A DNA stretch of 64,000 bases. Origin: Vibrio sp. YMD68. GTDB lineage: Bacteria > Pseudomonadota > Gammaproteobacteria > Enterobacterales > Vibrionaceae. Below are positions 44,543-54,586 of this stretch, piece by piece (the stretch's first letter is position 1; every line of letters begins with the position of its first letter). The position numbers and the translations under genes were made by a program. The notes below the pieces were generated by a model, which was not told the DNA's origin, did no database searches, and was given only the letters and a program-made list of their open reading frames with translations. Where the stretch lies: assembly GCF_029958905.1 (NCBI RefSeq), contig NZ_CP124613.1:62001-126000 (forward strand), read 5' to 3'.

Positions 44543-44572
44543 GAAAAAATGCCCCGCCAAAGGCAGGGCATC
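44543..44572 (-). terminator. Intrinsic terminator of the put operon
   Basis: ATGCCC..CC/GG..GGGCAT stem on the minus strand followed by six T, about 70 bp past putP. Confidence 0.85.
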
Positions 44573-44642
44573 ACTGATACTAGAGCCTTAGACCAACGAT
44601 TAAGTCAGGCCAAGGTCATTGCTTTTCAAATTATAGTCAAAA

Positions 44643-46133
44643 CTAGTCAAGCTCTTGCAGCTGCTTTTCAAACTTAGCATGCTGTTTCATAACGGCATCT
44701 TCTGGTTCAGCCGTTAATAGGCTAACAGCAATGATACTTATTGTTGATAGTATGATACCCGGGACAATTTCATACACATCAAACCAACCACCACTGAGTT
44801 GCTTCCAAATTACGATAGTGACACCACCAACAATAATACCCGTCAAAGCGCCATTGCGGTTCATTCTTGACCAGTAAAGGCTAAGAACAACAGCAGGACC
44901 AAATGCAGCGCCAAAACCAGCCCAAGCGTAAGAAACCAAGCCAAGAACTGAGCTATCAGGGTTCATTGCTAAAAATAGCGCAACAATAGAGATACCAATG
45001 ACAGCAAAACGACCGATACGAACGATGTCTTCTGAACTCGCATCCTTATTCACAACCTGCTTATAAAAATCTTCAGCCAATGCAGAAGAAGACACCAATA
45101 ATTGAGAATCAGCAGTACTCATAATCGCAGCGAGAATAGCGGCCAATAGGATACCCGCAATCACTGGGTGGAAAATCGCATCCACTAACAGCATGAATAT
45201 TTTTTCGCCATCAGCCAAACTTCCCATCGAAGAGTTGGTGACATACACCAAACCTACCAAGCCAACTAACATAGCACCAACCATAGACAGTGCAGACCAA
45301 ATGACCGCGATACGACGAGCTGTTGTTAGATCTTTATTTGAACGAGTGGCTTTAAAACGAGCCAAGATATGAGGCTGACCAAAGTAACCCAAACCCCATG
45401 CCGCTAAGGAAATAATAGCAATGGCCGACAAAGGCTCACCTTTCGTATCATTCCATAGGGTTAATAGTTCTGGATTAATGTTATTCAGGTCCGCTGTCAG
45501 ATCACCAATACCGCCTTGCATTGCTGCAATAGGGACAATCAATAGCGCAGCTGCCATCAGTAAACCTTGGACAAGATCGGTCCAAGATACGGCCAGGAAT
45601 CCACCAAACAATGTGTAAGAAACCACACACAAAGTACCGATAACGAGCGCAACCGTATAATCAATACCAAATACGGTCTCAAATAATTTACCACCAGCGA
45701 CTAAACCAGAACTTGTATAGAAAAGGAAAAATAGCAGAATGAAAAATGCTGAAATAGTCTGAATCAATTTCGTGTTGTCGTTGAATCTTCTTGACAGGAA
45801 CTCAGGTAAAGTCAGTGCATCGGTCGTGATACTGTACGTTCTTAAACGTTTCGCACTGATAAACCAGTTGGCCCATGTACCTAAAAGCAGACCACCAGCA
45901 AGCCAAAATGCTTCGATACCCGCAGCATAAGCGTAACCAGGCAAACCAAGCAGTAGCCAGCCACTCATATCCGACGCCCCAGCAGACAATGCAGAAGGCC
46001 AAGGCCCAAGAGAGCGGCCGCCTAGGAAATAGTCGGTAGAATTTTTTGTACGTTGGTAAGCGATAACCCCAATGGCTAACATCAAAATGAGATAGGCAAT
46101 AAAGGTTGTTGTAATAGCAAAGCTATTTTCCAT
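44643..46133 (-). CDS. putP: Sodium/proline symporter PutP
   Basis: 496 residues from the ATG at 46133, which has GAGG 9 nt upstream; the longer frame to 46181 is unlikely. Sodium:solute symporter family with 13 membrane segments. PutP patterns: DYFLGGRSLGPWPSALSAGASDMSGWLLLGLPG, GFLAVSWTDLVQG and MSTADSQLLVSSSALAEDFY. It imports proline with sodium for use as carbon and nitrogen source. It is the last gene of putA-(PutA C-domain)-putP. Confidence 0.96.
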   Translation of the reverse strand: MENSFAITTTFIAYLILMLAIGVIAYQRTKNSTDYFLGGRSLGPWPSALSAGASDMSGWLLLGLPGYAYAAGIEAFWLAGGLLLGTWANWFISAKRLRTYSITTDALTLPEFLSRRFNDNTKLIQTISAFFILLFFLFYTSSGLVAGGKLFETVFGIDYTVALVIGTLCVVSYTLFGGFLAVSWTDLVQGLLMAAALLIVPIAAMQGGIGDLTADLNNINPELLTLWNDTKGEPLSAIAIISLAAWGLGYFGQPHILARFKATRSNKDLTTARRIAVIWSALSMVGAMLVGLVGLVYVTNSSMGSLADGEKIFMLLVDAIFHPVIAGILLAAILAAIMSTADSQLLVSSSALAEDFYKQVVNKDASSEDIVRIGRFAVIGISIVALFLAMNPDSSVLGLVSYAWAGFGAAFGPAVVLSLYWSRMNRNGALTGIIVGGVTIVIWKQLSGGWFDVYEIVPGIILSTISIIAVSLLTAEPEDAVMKQHAKFEKQLQELD

Positions 46134-46205
46134 TTGTTGTTCCTCTGATAAAAAGACAGTCTTCCATGAACGCCACGACAAACCCGTGGCGATTACTTGA
46201 AATCG

Positions 46206-46901
46206 TTAATGAGCTTCATTTCCAAGCTCAAGCAGTGTGGCATTCCCCCCCACTGCCGTGATATTGATGGTTCGTGTTCGCTCGGTAATAAAGCGCAAAC
46301 ACAGTGCAGGGTCTTGCGCATGGGTCAGTTGCGCCATATCCGTTTCTGAAGTCAATAATACGATCGCTCCATCTTTCTGAGATAAGTGGCGATTGATCGC
46401 GATTTCTGTGTCCATGCGGCCTACATAGCCGAGAGACCGAATATCGGCATCCAGTAATGGTTGATGCGCATCGAGAGGCTCAAACTGCAATACGTTGGCG
46501 GGCAATTTTGCTGCTCTAAACGCCTCTTCCAGAATTGAAACCAGCTCTATATCATCGCTACAAACAATCACGCTATTGCCTGCAAGCAACGCCGTTGATA
46601 CGTATGACATAACGACGAGATTAGCGTTATTTTCAGCGCTGTCATGAACAACAAGAGCAACGCCACGCCCTGTTGTATACAGTTCATTGGTTTCACCGGT
46701 TGGTCCAGTAAGTTGATGAGTATCAGCAAGCAACTTAGTCGAATGCTGAAGGTGAAATTTCATCACAGAGCTTAAAGAGGTTTTCTTTTTTTCAACCTCC
46801 GTTAACGCGCTCAGCAAGTAAGCACTTCTGGTTTTATAATTAAGCTGACTCCAACTTTTCCATGCAGTGTAAGAATCAGAAAAACGTGTGATTTGATGCA
46901 T
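46206..46901 (-). CDS. PutA C-terminal-domain-like (ALDH superfamily) protein
   Basis: 231 residues. The ending LRFITERTRTINITAVGGNATLLELG matches the extreme C-terminus of long trifunctional PutA proteins. The body reads as an ALDH-like domain that lacks the catalytic Cys and Glu (VVHDSAENNANLVVMSYVSTALLAGNSVIVCSDD). In long PutA this extra domain packs against the enzyme and seals the substrate channel. Here it is a separate gene 13 bp after a short PutA, so it probably acts in trans. It is often annotated as 1-pyrroline-5-carboxylate dehydrogenase, but catalysis is unlikely. Confidence 0.8.
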   Translation of the reverse strand: MHQITRFSDSYTAWKSWSQLNYKTRSAYLLSALTEVEKKKTSLSSVMKFHLQHSTKLLADTHQLTGPTGETNELYTTGRGVALVVHDSAENNANLVVMSYVSTALLAGNSVIVCSDDIELVSILEEAFRAAKLPANVLQFEPLDAHQPLLDADIRSLGYVGRMDTEIAINRHLSQKDGAIVLLTSETDMAQLTHAQDPALCLRFITERTRTINITAVGGNATLLELGNEAH

Positions 46902-46914
46902 TATGTTCTTTCTC

Positions 46915-49900
46915 CTACACCGATGGTGTGAGTTTCAATTGAGTAAATCGATAAAGATAGTGAGGCCCACCCGCTTTAGGACCCGTTCCCGATAGACCTT
47001 GCCCACCAAATGGTTGAACTCCGACGACCGCGCCCACTTGATCTCTATTGATGTAGCAGTTACCCACTCGAGAATGCGCTTCAATCCAACGGTATGTTGT
47101 TTCGTTTCGGCTATGGATTCCCATCGTTAAGCCAAATCCCGTTTGATTGATTTTTTCAACCACACTGGCGAGCTCATGAGCTTTATAACGAACGATATGC
47201 AAAATCGGCCCAAACTGCTCTTCTTCGAGCAATGCGATGTCTTCGATTTCAAAGGCACAAGGCGCAATAAAATCGCCGTATTCACAGCTATCATCTAAGG
47301 AAAGTTGAGCCACTTTTTTCGATGACGTCATCATGTTTTCAATGTGTGCGAGTAGCTTTTGTTTTGCTACTTTATCAATCACAGGACCAACATCTGTGCT
47401 ATGCAGATACGGTACGCCCACTTTGAGTTCATCCATCGCACCTTGAATCAGCCCAATGATGCGATCAGCGATGTCTTCTTGCACATAGAGCACTCGCAAT
47501 GCTGAACAACGCTGACCTGCCGAAGCAAACGCAGAGCGAATAACATCGCGCACCACCTGTTCCGGTAAAGCCGTGCTATCAACAATCATGGTATTTTGGC
47601 CACCGGTTTCCGCGATAAATGGCACCGATGACTGATCTCGTTTCGCGAGAGATTGATTGATGCGTTGCGCGGTGAGTGTTGACCCGGTAAAAGCGACACC
47701 AGCGATAAGAGGATGCGTCGTCAGTGCCGATCCAAGATCACTACCTCTGCCAGGCAGAAGTTGAACAACGTTGCTTGGAAAGCCCGCTTGATGCATTAGC
47801 TCTACCGCTTTAGCAGCAATTAAGCTGGTTTGTTCCGCAGGCTTAGCCACAACCGTGTTACCCGCTACCAATGCAGCCGTAATTTGACCAAGGAATATCG
47901 CAAGTGGGAAGTTCCAAGGGCTAATACATACAAAGACACCCAGCGCTTCACGAGAGGTATAATTTAACGTGCCGTCAAACGCGATAATTTGCTCTGGTGT
48001 GAACTTTTCAACTTGCTTTGCGTAGTAACGACAGAAATCCACCGCTTCGCGAACTTCATCAATACCATCATGAATCGTTTTGCCCGCTTCTTGATGGCAA
48101 AGCGCAACCAGCTCAGCTAGGTTGTCTTCCAGTAAATCGGCTAATCGGTCAAGAGCAGCGGCTCTTTCGCTTACTTCTGTCTCATTCCACTCTGAAAATG
48201 CCTCGGAGGCACTGGTGATCGCTTGGGACACATGATCAAGGTTTGCATAGGCCACCTGACCGACGTTAATGCGGCGATCATAAGGCGCGGTTACCGTTAC
48301 CAACTCTAATGGTCCACTTTCCTGCTCAGCATCTATCTGGAGACCATCAATCATCGGCCCCGCTGACCATTGTTTATCGAGGAAGCTCGACACTTGGTTT
48401 TCAAAAACCTTCGCTTCGCTTTCGATATCAATATTGACGCCAGAAGAGTTTTTGCGCTCAGAAAAAACCTGTGCTGGTAAAGGGATACTCGGGTTGTGAA
48501 GAGAATCGAAAGCCAACAGCATATCAACTGGATGCTGAGTCAAGCTACCAATAGGGCAGCGCGCATCGACCAGTCTATGAACAAATGAACTGTTCGCGCC
48601 ATTTTCCAATAAACGACGAACAAGATAAGGCAAAAGATCTTTATGGCTTCCAACCGGAGCGTAAATACGAACAGGCTGCTTGAAGGTTGCTTTTGCGTGC
48701 TCGTGCAAAGCATCACCCATACCATGCAAACGTTGGTACTCGAATTGATCGTGGGTCGCCATTACCGATATAGCGGTTACAGTTTGCGCATTATGGCTGG
48801 CAAATTGTGGGAAGATATGCCCTTTAACACCCTCACTCAATAAGAATCGAGCACAAGCAAGGTAGGCAACATCGGTGGCTTCTTTTCGAGTATACACCGG
48901 GTAATTTGTATACCCACCTTGCTGAGATAACTTAATCTCAGTATCCCAATAGGCGCCTTTCACTAAACGAAGAGGGATTTGATCGCCTTGCTCTTTAGCC
49001 AGTTTCGTTAACCAGACAAGAACCGGAAGCGCTCTTTTTTGATACGCTTGCACGACAAGACCGAACTTACCCCATCCTTTTACTCTTTCGCTTCGATACA
49101 GCTTTTCAAACAGATGCAGTGACAGCTCCAAACGGTCCGCTTCTTCTGCATCAATGGTAATCGCGACATCCAATTCAACCGCTCTATCCAGTAATTGCAT
49201 CACCGTGTCGTGCAGTTCATTGAGAATACGCTGCGAATTGGCCACTTCGTACCTTGGGTGTAATGCCGAAAGCTTAATCGAGACTGACGAGGGCGAGCCG
49301 CTGGTTTGCCCTTGGATTTGACGTCCAACCGCTTCAATGGCCATCAAGTAACTTTTAAAGTACTTGTTGGCATCGGCGGTCGTTAATGCCGCTTCACCTA
49401 ACATATCAAAAGAATAGCTGTACCCTTTATCGACGAGTGGACGCCCATTCTTTTGCGCTTGATCGATACTGCGACCAAGCACAAATTGATGCCCCATGAT
49501 CTTCATCGCTTGGTTCATCGCTTGACGAATCACCGGCTCCGATAACTTATTGACTAATCGATTCATCGCCTGAGTTGGGCTGTTCGACTCTTTTTCTGAT
49601 AGACCGATCACTTTACCCGTTAACATCAATCCCCATGTTGAGGCATTAACGAAAACGGAATCCGAATTTTTCAGATGAGACTTCCAATCAGCAATGATCA
49701 GCTTATCTTTAATCAATGCATCAGCCGTCGCGCTGTCGGGAATTCGCATCAATGCCTCAGCCAGGCACATAAGTAAGATACCTTCATGGGTATCTAGACT
49801 GTATTCCAATAGCAGAGCATCGATCATTTGAATGGATTTTTTGTCCGCTCGAATCGACTCAATCAAATGCGTTGTTTTCTCTTCTATTATTTGTTTTTCA

Positions 49901-50043
49901 TTGTCTGAAGAGGTTGCTAAAGGAATGAGCTGCTCAAGCCATTGTGATTCATCAACCATATATAGGGGAGATATCTGCGCCCACAGGGTATCCAGTGGCT
50001 GATCCATAAACTCTGCTTTCAACACATCGGTCGCTGTAAACAT
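46915..50043 (-). CDS. putA: Bifunctional proline dehydrogenase/P5C dehydrogenase PutA
   Basis: 1042 residues from the ATG at 50043 (AGGAAAACC upstream; TTG at 50055 is poorer). PRODH barrel (about 150-480) with VKGAYWDTEIK and RLHGMGDALHE, then a P5CDH/ALDH domain (about 560-1040) with PWNFPLAIF, FTGSTLTAQRI, FIAETGGQN and the catalytic Cys846 in AGQRCSALR. It oxidises proline to glutamate using FAD and NAD. The N-terminal ribbon-helix-helix DNA-binding domain of E. coli PutA and its extra C-terminal domain are absent. Regulation must come from another factor, probably the adjacent AraC-type gene. Confidence 0.96.
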   Translation of the reverse strand: MFTATDVLKAEFMDQPLDTLWAQISPLYMVDESQWLEQLIPLATSSDNEKQIIEEKTTHLIESIRADKKSIQMIDALLLEYSLDTHEGILLMCLAEALMRIPDSATADALIKDKLIIADWKSHLKNSDSVFVNASTWGLMLTGKVIGLSEKESNSPTQAMNRLVNKLSEPVIRQAMNQAMKIMGHQFVLGRSIDQAQKNGRPLVDKGYSYSFDMLGEAALTTADANKYFKSYLMAIEAVGRQIQGQTSGSPSSVSIKLSALHPRYEVANSQRILNELHDTVMQLLDRAVELDVAITIDAEEADRLELSLHLFEKLYRSERVKGWGKFGLVVQAYQKRALPVLVWLTKLAKEQGDQIPLRLVKGAYWDTEIKLSQQGGYTNYPVYTRKEATDVAYLACARFLLSEGVKGHIFPQFASHNAQTVTAISVMATHDQFEYQRLHGMGDALHEHAKATFKQPVRIYAPVGSHKDLLPYLVRRLLENGANSSFVHRLVDARCPIGSLTQHPVDMLLAFDSLHNPSIPLPAQVFSERKNSSGVNIDIESEAKVFENQVSSFLDKQWSAGPMIDGLQIDAEQESGPLELVTVTAPYDRRINVGQVAYANLDHVSQAITSASEAFSEWNETEVSERAAALDRLADLLEDNLAELVALCHQEAGKTIHDGIDEVREAVDFCRYYAKQVEKFTPEQIIAFDGTLNYTSREALGVFVCISPWNFPLAIFLGQITAALVAGNTVVAKPAEQTSLIAAKAVELMHQAGFPSNVVQLLPGRGSDLGSALTTHPLIAGVAFTGSTLTAQRINQSLAKRDQSSVPFIAETGGQNTMIVDSTALPEQVVRDVIRSAFASAGQRCSALRVLYVQEDIADRIIGLIQGAMDELKVGVPYLHSTDVGPVIDKVAKQKLLAHIENMMTSSKKVAQLSLDDSCEYGDFIAPCAFEIEDIALLEEEQFGPILHIVRYKAHELASVVEKINQTGFGLTMGIHSRNETTYRWIEAHSRVGNCYINRDQVGAVVGVQPFGGQGLSGTGPKAGGPHYLYRFTQLKLTPSV

Positions 50044-50227
50044 GGTTTTCCTCAATTTGACACCTAAAGAGAATCTTTAGATTTCCTACCATGGCTGGCA
50101 GTGTATTTTGAGCCGACGACGATTACTTGTCAAAAACTCCGAAGGATTTGCTGTATTCTACGTTATTTAACAGAATATAAACAAAATCACACCGAATTTA
50201 CTAATGGATGATACTGCATAAACAATT

Positions 50228-51055
50228 TTATTTAACATTAAGTACGTTTTTGTATTGACGAGGAGACATCCCCTGCAACCTAGAGAACGCATGGGCGAAA
50301 GTACTTTGGCCAGAAAAACCCGTTAACTCGGCCACTTGACCCAAAGAATAGTGGCCTTTTTCAATCAATGATTTAGCTTTATCAATGCGTTTACCTAAGA
50401 CATATTGATGTGGCGTAATCCCCATCTGCTCTTTAAATAAGTAATGAAACTGACTTTCCGCTAGAAATACACATCCAGCTAACTGAGCGACCGATATCTT
50501 ACGACTAAGGTGATGCTCAATGTATCGATCAATCGTGTCTAAAGAGAAACGTGACTCTTTCTTTGAGTGTTGAAACGCCGAGATATGCCTCTGTAAAAGC
50601 GCGACCACCGTATCGTTGCAGGCGCGACTCAATAAAAGATCGTCAGGGTGCAGCTGCATTTCGTTGGTCAGCATCTGAATCAATTTTTGTATCTGATCGT
50701 CTAATTGAAAATAGGTGTTGCTACAAGAGAGTTGATTGAGTTTTTGAAGCAGCAATGGATCATCACTGCTGGGCATAGGCATATTGAGAACCAAGATTTT
50801 TGAGTTTCCGACAACGCCACCAAAAGCATGATCGCTTCCTGATGTCACAACGCAACCTTGCCCAGGACCAACCAAATTACCTTTGCCTGCTACTTCAAAC
50901 TCTGCTTTGCCTTTTAAACCAATGACAATTTGCGTGTATTGATGTTCATGGCAGTCCATATAGGAAGGTAAAGTGATCAATTCTGCAGGCTTAGGCGACA
51001 AAAGATTGGCTCTTTTTTCAAAAGTAGGCGTCATGATTTCATTCATCTCTTTCAT
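50228..51055 (-). CDS. AraC-family transcriptional regulator with cupin domain, probable put regulator
   Basis: About 275 residues. Start uncertain among ATGs at 51055, 51046 and 51034. An N-terminal cupin-like domain (HEHQYTQIVIGLKGKAEFEV, with HxH) precedes an AraC-type DNA-binding domain (SVAQLAGCVFLAESQFHYLFKEQMGITPHQYVLGKRIDKAK and SLGQVAELTGFSGQSTFAHAFSR). It lies 185 bp upstream of putA on the same strand. V. vulnificus uses a PutR regulator for putAP, and this may be its counterpart; I do not assign the symbol. Confidence 0.87.
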   Translation of the reverse strand: MKEMNEIMTPTFEKRANLLSPKPAELITLPSYMDCHEHQYTQIVIGLKGKAEFEVAGKGNLVGPGQGCVVTSGSDHAFGGVVGNSKILVLNMPMPSSDDPLLLQKLNQLSCSNTYFQLDDQIQKLIQMLTNEMQLHPDDLLLSRACNDTVVALLQRHISAFQHSKKESRFSLDTIDRYIEHHLSRKISVAQLAGCVFLAESQFHYLFKEQMGITPHQYVLGKRIDKAKSLIEKGHYSLGQVAELTGFSGQSTFAHAFSRLQGMSPRQYKNVLNVK

Positions 51056-51085
51056 TTTTGCTAATCTACCCTGATGTATTGGCAC

Positions 51086-51489
51086 ATACTATCGCAAAAC
51101 GCATCGATTATATAATCATGCCAATCGATTAAAACGCATGTAAAATCACATTCATATCCCAGACTGTCCACCTAAACCCCACGGTTAAAATTTGAACAAT
51201 TACATAAATGGAACAATGATCAAGTGCACATTAATTACGGTTAATGTCGATTCAATCGAAATAGATGGATGCTGCATCAAATTATAGGCTTGCATATTTT
51301 AAGATAAAGACCAAAATGGACAGGTACTGATAAAAATTTATCGAACACGCTATTCTATCAACTTGTTATTGATAAATTTTCCGTGCTGATAGAAATATAA
51401 TTTTTATTATGAGACGACGAAATAAGTCGTCAAAAGTTTGTCTTTTCCACTGATAAGTGGGTTAACACGTTAATTTGTTGCAGGGACCT
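51086..51489. other. Divergent intergenic region upstream of the PEGA genes
   Basis: About 400 bp, AT-rich. It holds the promoter of the AraC-type gene on the left and a long leader on the right. A small hairpin GACGAC/GTCGTC (51413-51431) lies in the leader of the PEGA gene. No open reading frame is apparent. Confidence 0.4.
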
Positions 51490-52596
51490 ATGATCAAACG
51501 TCGAATCCCAGCGCTCTTGCTTGCGCTAAGCCCTTTTTGGGTATCTGTATCGGTGAATGCGGAAGAAGCCAACCAGATAGACCCGGTTGCCGCTATCGAT
51601 GAAAAAATCAACATTAAGCAAAATGAACTCGATACCATTGCTTCAGATTATGAAGATGAAGCGAGTAAACTTCAGCAGCTTAAGAACGAGCAAGCTCGTC
51701 TAACTCGCGATGCCAAAGATCTCAATGCGAAACGCAATCGAGCTAAATCTGCGTTAGATAAGCAATATGGCCGCCTTCTTGACGACCCTGAGACTGACCT
51801 GATTTCATTCCAAAAGAAATATCAGGAAACTTGGGCAGCGGTTAAGAAAAATCAATCTGATACACTGGAAAATGATCAGGCGATGACCGAAGTCGAAATG
51901 CGCCTTTCTCAAGTAAAACAGAAGCAAGCTCGTCTTAACACAGAGTTTTCTAATTTAAGAGAATTGCGCGTAGATGCTCGCGTCAAGCGCATTCAATCAG
52001 AACTTCGTGAAAGCGATGTGCTTGAAACCAGCTACAAGACAACCTGTTCTACCACAATGACATTAGGCGAGTGTGCCAACCAAGGCAGTCACTTAACCAA
52101 ACAAAAAGCCGTTAAAGCCTTTAGATCTCAGCTGCTCAATAATCTTACAGAGTCGGTCATTGCTAAACAGAATCTGAAAGGTGTTCAGCTCAATATTCAT
52201 ATCCAGGAAAGCCAAGTTATTCGTAGTGGTTTCGAAGGAAACAACGAATACTTCACTCAATTACAAGCACAACTTCAAGCCAAACCAGAAGCGGTAGCCG
52301 CTTGTAAACTTCTTAATGTATCAAGCCGTTACTGCCTAACCAGTGATTCGGCGGCTACGACAAACAAGAAAGATGATAAAAAATGGGCAAACGTCACCGT
52401 TCGTTCCGATCAATATAATGACTCTGTTGTCATTAACGGGGTCAATTATGGCAGCACTCCTGTTGAAGTTGTGTTACCTAATGGTCGTCATCAAGTGAGT
52501 GTTTCTAAAAGTGGATTTGAGACGTATAACCGCGTAGTCACTATCAACGGTAGTGACACGGTTTGGGTGAAGCTACTCCCACGCAAAGAAAGCTAA
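51490..52596 (+). CDS. Secreted coiled-coil PEGA-domain protein
   Basis: 368 residues from the ATG at 51490 with AGGGACC upstream. Signal peptide ending near VNAEE (about 23). A long coiled coil (about 30-180), a Cys-containing middle (TTCSTTMTLGECANQG), and a C-terminal PEGA domain (NGVNYGSTPVEVVLPNGRHQVSVSKSGFETY, about 315-348). PEGA domains are surface or wall-associated beta modules. It is a close paralogue of the next gene, which has the same architecture plus an added domain. Confidence 0.8.
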   Translation: MIKRRIPALLLALSPFWVSVSVNAEEANQIDPVAAIDEKINIKQNELDTIASDYEDEASKLQQLKNEQARLTRDAKDLNAKRNRAKSALDKQYGRLLDDPETDLISFQKKYQETWAAVKKNQSDTLENDQAMTEVEMRLSQVKQKQARLNTEFSNLRELRVDARVKRIQSELRESDVLETSYKTTCSTTMTLGECANQGSHLTKQKAVKAFRSQLLNNLTESVIAKQNLKGVQLNIHIQESQVIRSGFEGNNEYFTQLQAQLQAKPEAVAACKLLNVSSRYCLTSDSAATTNKKDDKKWANVTVRSDQYNDSVVINGVNYGSTPVEVVLPNGRHQVSVSKSGFETYNRVVTINGSDTVWVKLLPRKES

Positions 52597-52762
52597 TATT
52601 TGGGAAATGAAAGCAAGCGCGTATTCGTTCTTACTTTCGTTTTTTAAGATCGTTATGACATGACGCCATTTTCTCATTGCCTCGACAGGATGTAATGAGC
52701 AAAAGTGGCGTTTTCGTTCAAAATATAACCGTTAATTTTTAATTTGATGAAGTAGGAAAACA

Positions 52763-54586
52763 ATGCGACGAGGTTTACCCGCTCTCTTGCTAGCACTTGC
52801 TCCTGGTTTAGTTGCAACCTCAACCATTGCAGAAGATGTACCGACATCGGTCCTTGCAATCGATGACGCACTCTTTACCAAGCACACCGAGTTATCAAAC
52901 GCTCAGAAAGACTCAGATACCCAACAGCAAGTCGTTGAGACCCATGAACAGCAATTGAGTGATTTCAACAAGCAAGCGAAAAAACTGGACCGTTCTTTAG
53001 CCAAAGCTAAGGCTAATCTAGAACGCGATTATAACCGCATGATTGACGAACCCGAACTCGACCTTACTTCTTCGCAAGAAAAATACCAAAATGCCTGGGC
53101 CAGTGTAAAACAGAATCAAATTTTACGTCTCAATGCAGAACAAGCTCTACAAGAACAGCAATCCATCCTCACTCAAAAGAAAGCGATTGTGACTAAACTT
53201 GAAGAGGATGTTACTCACCTAGACCGCTCCAAATTACGCGCTCGTGCGGATCGTTTGAAGTCCGAGTTACGACAATCTGGCTCTCAAAATGTTAGCTTTA
53301 CCAACGTTTGTTCAACGACAATGACCATTGAACAATGTGATAAGCAAACCGTGGATCTCGCGCTTCAAAAATCGGTTAATCAATTTCGAACTGCCCTTGT
53401 CAGCAAAACCAGTGAAGAGACACTGGTCAAACAAAATTTAGATAAAGTCTCTTTGAACATTCATGTGTTGAAACACAGCACTATTGAATCGGGTTTCTAT
53501 GATGGTAAGCGCTACCGTACGATCATGGACGTTGAGCTAGATGCAAGACCAACAGAGGCCACAGCATGTACACTGCTTAACCTTGACGCCAAGTTTTGTT
53601 TTGCGCCAGGCCAATACAGTGAAAGCACAGTTAAACAAAAAGAAACTGCCTGGGTCACGCTCATTGTGCGTTCCAATCAACACAATGACCGTGTTGTGGT
53701 TAACGGGGTCAAATATGGCAGTACGCCAGTCGAAATCATGTTACCCGTTGGTTCGCACATGGTGAGTGTTGAAAAAGAAGGGTATAGCTCTTTTAATCAA
53801 GAGGTGAAAATTAGCTCTGATCAACAACTTCGAGCCGTGTTGCACGAAAATCAAAATGAGCTTAAAGCAGGTCATGTATTTGCGGATGCGTTGGCTAATG
53901 AAGGTGTTGCGCCAAACCTCGTCACCTTTGTACCCGGAACCTACCTAATCGGAGAACATGGTTCAAAGCAATATCACCTTGATCATGCTTTCGCAATCGG
54001 GGCGACTCCGACGACCGTTAATCAGTTTACGCGCTTTATTGAAAGCACCAACTATCAAACCGATGCTGAGTTAACCAAAGTATGTACAACCATTACTAGC
54101 TCAGAGATCACTCCGATCCCTGATAGTTATTGGCGAAACCCTGGTTTTAAACAGTACGCAAATTCCCCCGTTGTTTGTGTCAGTCAAAATGACGCGAACG
54201 CCTATACTCGCTGGCTTAGTGAGCAAACAGGATATAGCTATCGACTGCCGACAGAAGAAGAATGGGAAATCGCAGCAAGAGCGGGAGCACAAACTAACTA
54301 CTGGTGGGGTGACAAGTTTAAACCTGGTGAAGCGAATACCGGTTGGAGTGGCACGCCTTGGTCAAATACCAGCACATCGCCCGTCAGTGCGTTTAAACCC
54401 AATAGCATGGGGCTTTACGACATGGTAGGAAACGTATGGGAATGGACTGGGGATCGCCGTGGCATGTCAAAAGGTGGAGCTTGGAGTTTTTCCCCAGCTA
54501 TGGCTTCATCTCACGAACGACTCTTTGTGGCTCCTTCTTCCGCTTCAAACTATGTTGGTTTTAGAATTATTCGTGACATCAACTGA
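52763..54586 (+). CDS. Secreted coiled-coil PEGA protein with C-terminal FGE/SUMF1-like domain
   Basis: 607 residues. The first 365 repeat the architecture of the preceding gene (signal peptide, coiled coil, CSTTMTIEQCDKQ, PEGA with NGVKYGSTPVEIMLPVGSHMVSVEK). An FGE-sulfatase-like domain follows (about 385-607): VTFVPGTYLIGE, YRLPTEEEWEIAARAG, GLYDMVGNVWEWTGD and GGAWSF...VGFRIIRD. The two catalytic Cys of true formylglycine-generating enzymes are absent in the final segment, so it is not a sulfatase activator; more likely a binding or regulatory fold as in PvdO or lectin-like relatives. Periplasmic or surface location is inferred. Confidence 0.85.
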   Translation: MRRGLPALLLALAPGLVATSTIAEDVPTSVLAIDDALFTKHTELSNAQKDSDTQQQVVETHEQQLSDFNKQAKKLDRSLAKAKANLERDYNRMIDEPELDLTSSQEKYQNAWASVKQNQILRLNAEQALQEQQSILTQKKAIVTKLEEDVTHLDRSKLRARADRLKSELRQSGSQNVSFTNVCSTTMTIEQCDKQTVDLALQKSVNQFRTALVSKTSEETLVKQNLDKVSLNIHVLKHSTIESGFYDGKRYRTIMDVELDARPTEATACTLLNLDAKFCFAPGQYSESTVKQKETAWVTLIVRSNQHNDRVVVNGVKYGSTPVEIMLPVGSHMVSVEKEGYSSFNQEVKISSDQQLRAVLHENQNELKAGHVFADALANEGVAPNLVTFVPGTYLIGEHGSKQYHLDHAFAIGATPTTVNQFTRFIESTNYQTDAELTKVCTTITSSEITPIPDSYWRNPGFKQYANSPVVCVSQNDANAYTRWLSEQTGYSYRLPTEEEWEIAARAGAQTNYWWGDKFKPGEANTGWSGTPWSNTSTSPVSAFKPNSMGLYDMVGNVWEWTGDRRGMSKGGAWSFSPAMASSHERLFVAPSSASNYVGFRIIRDIN

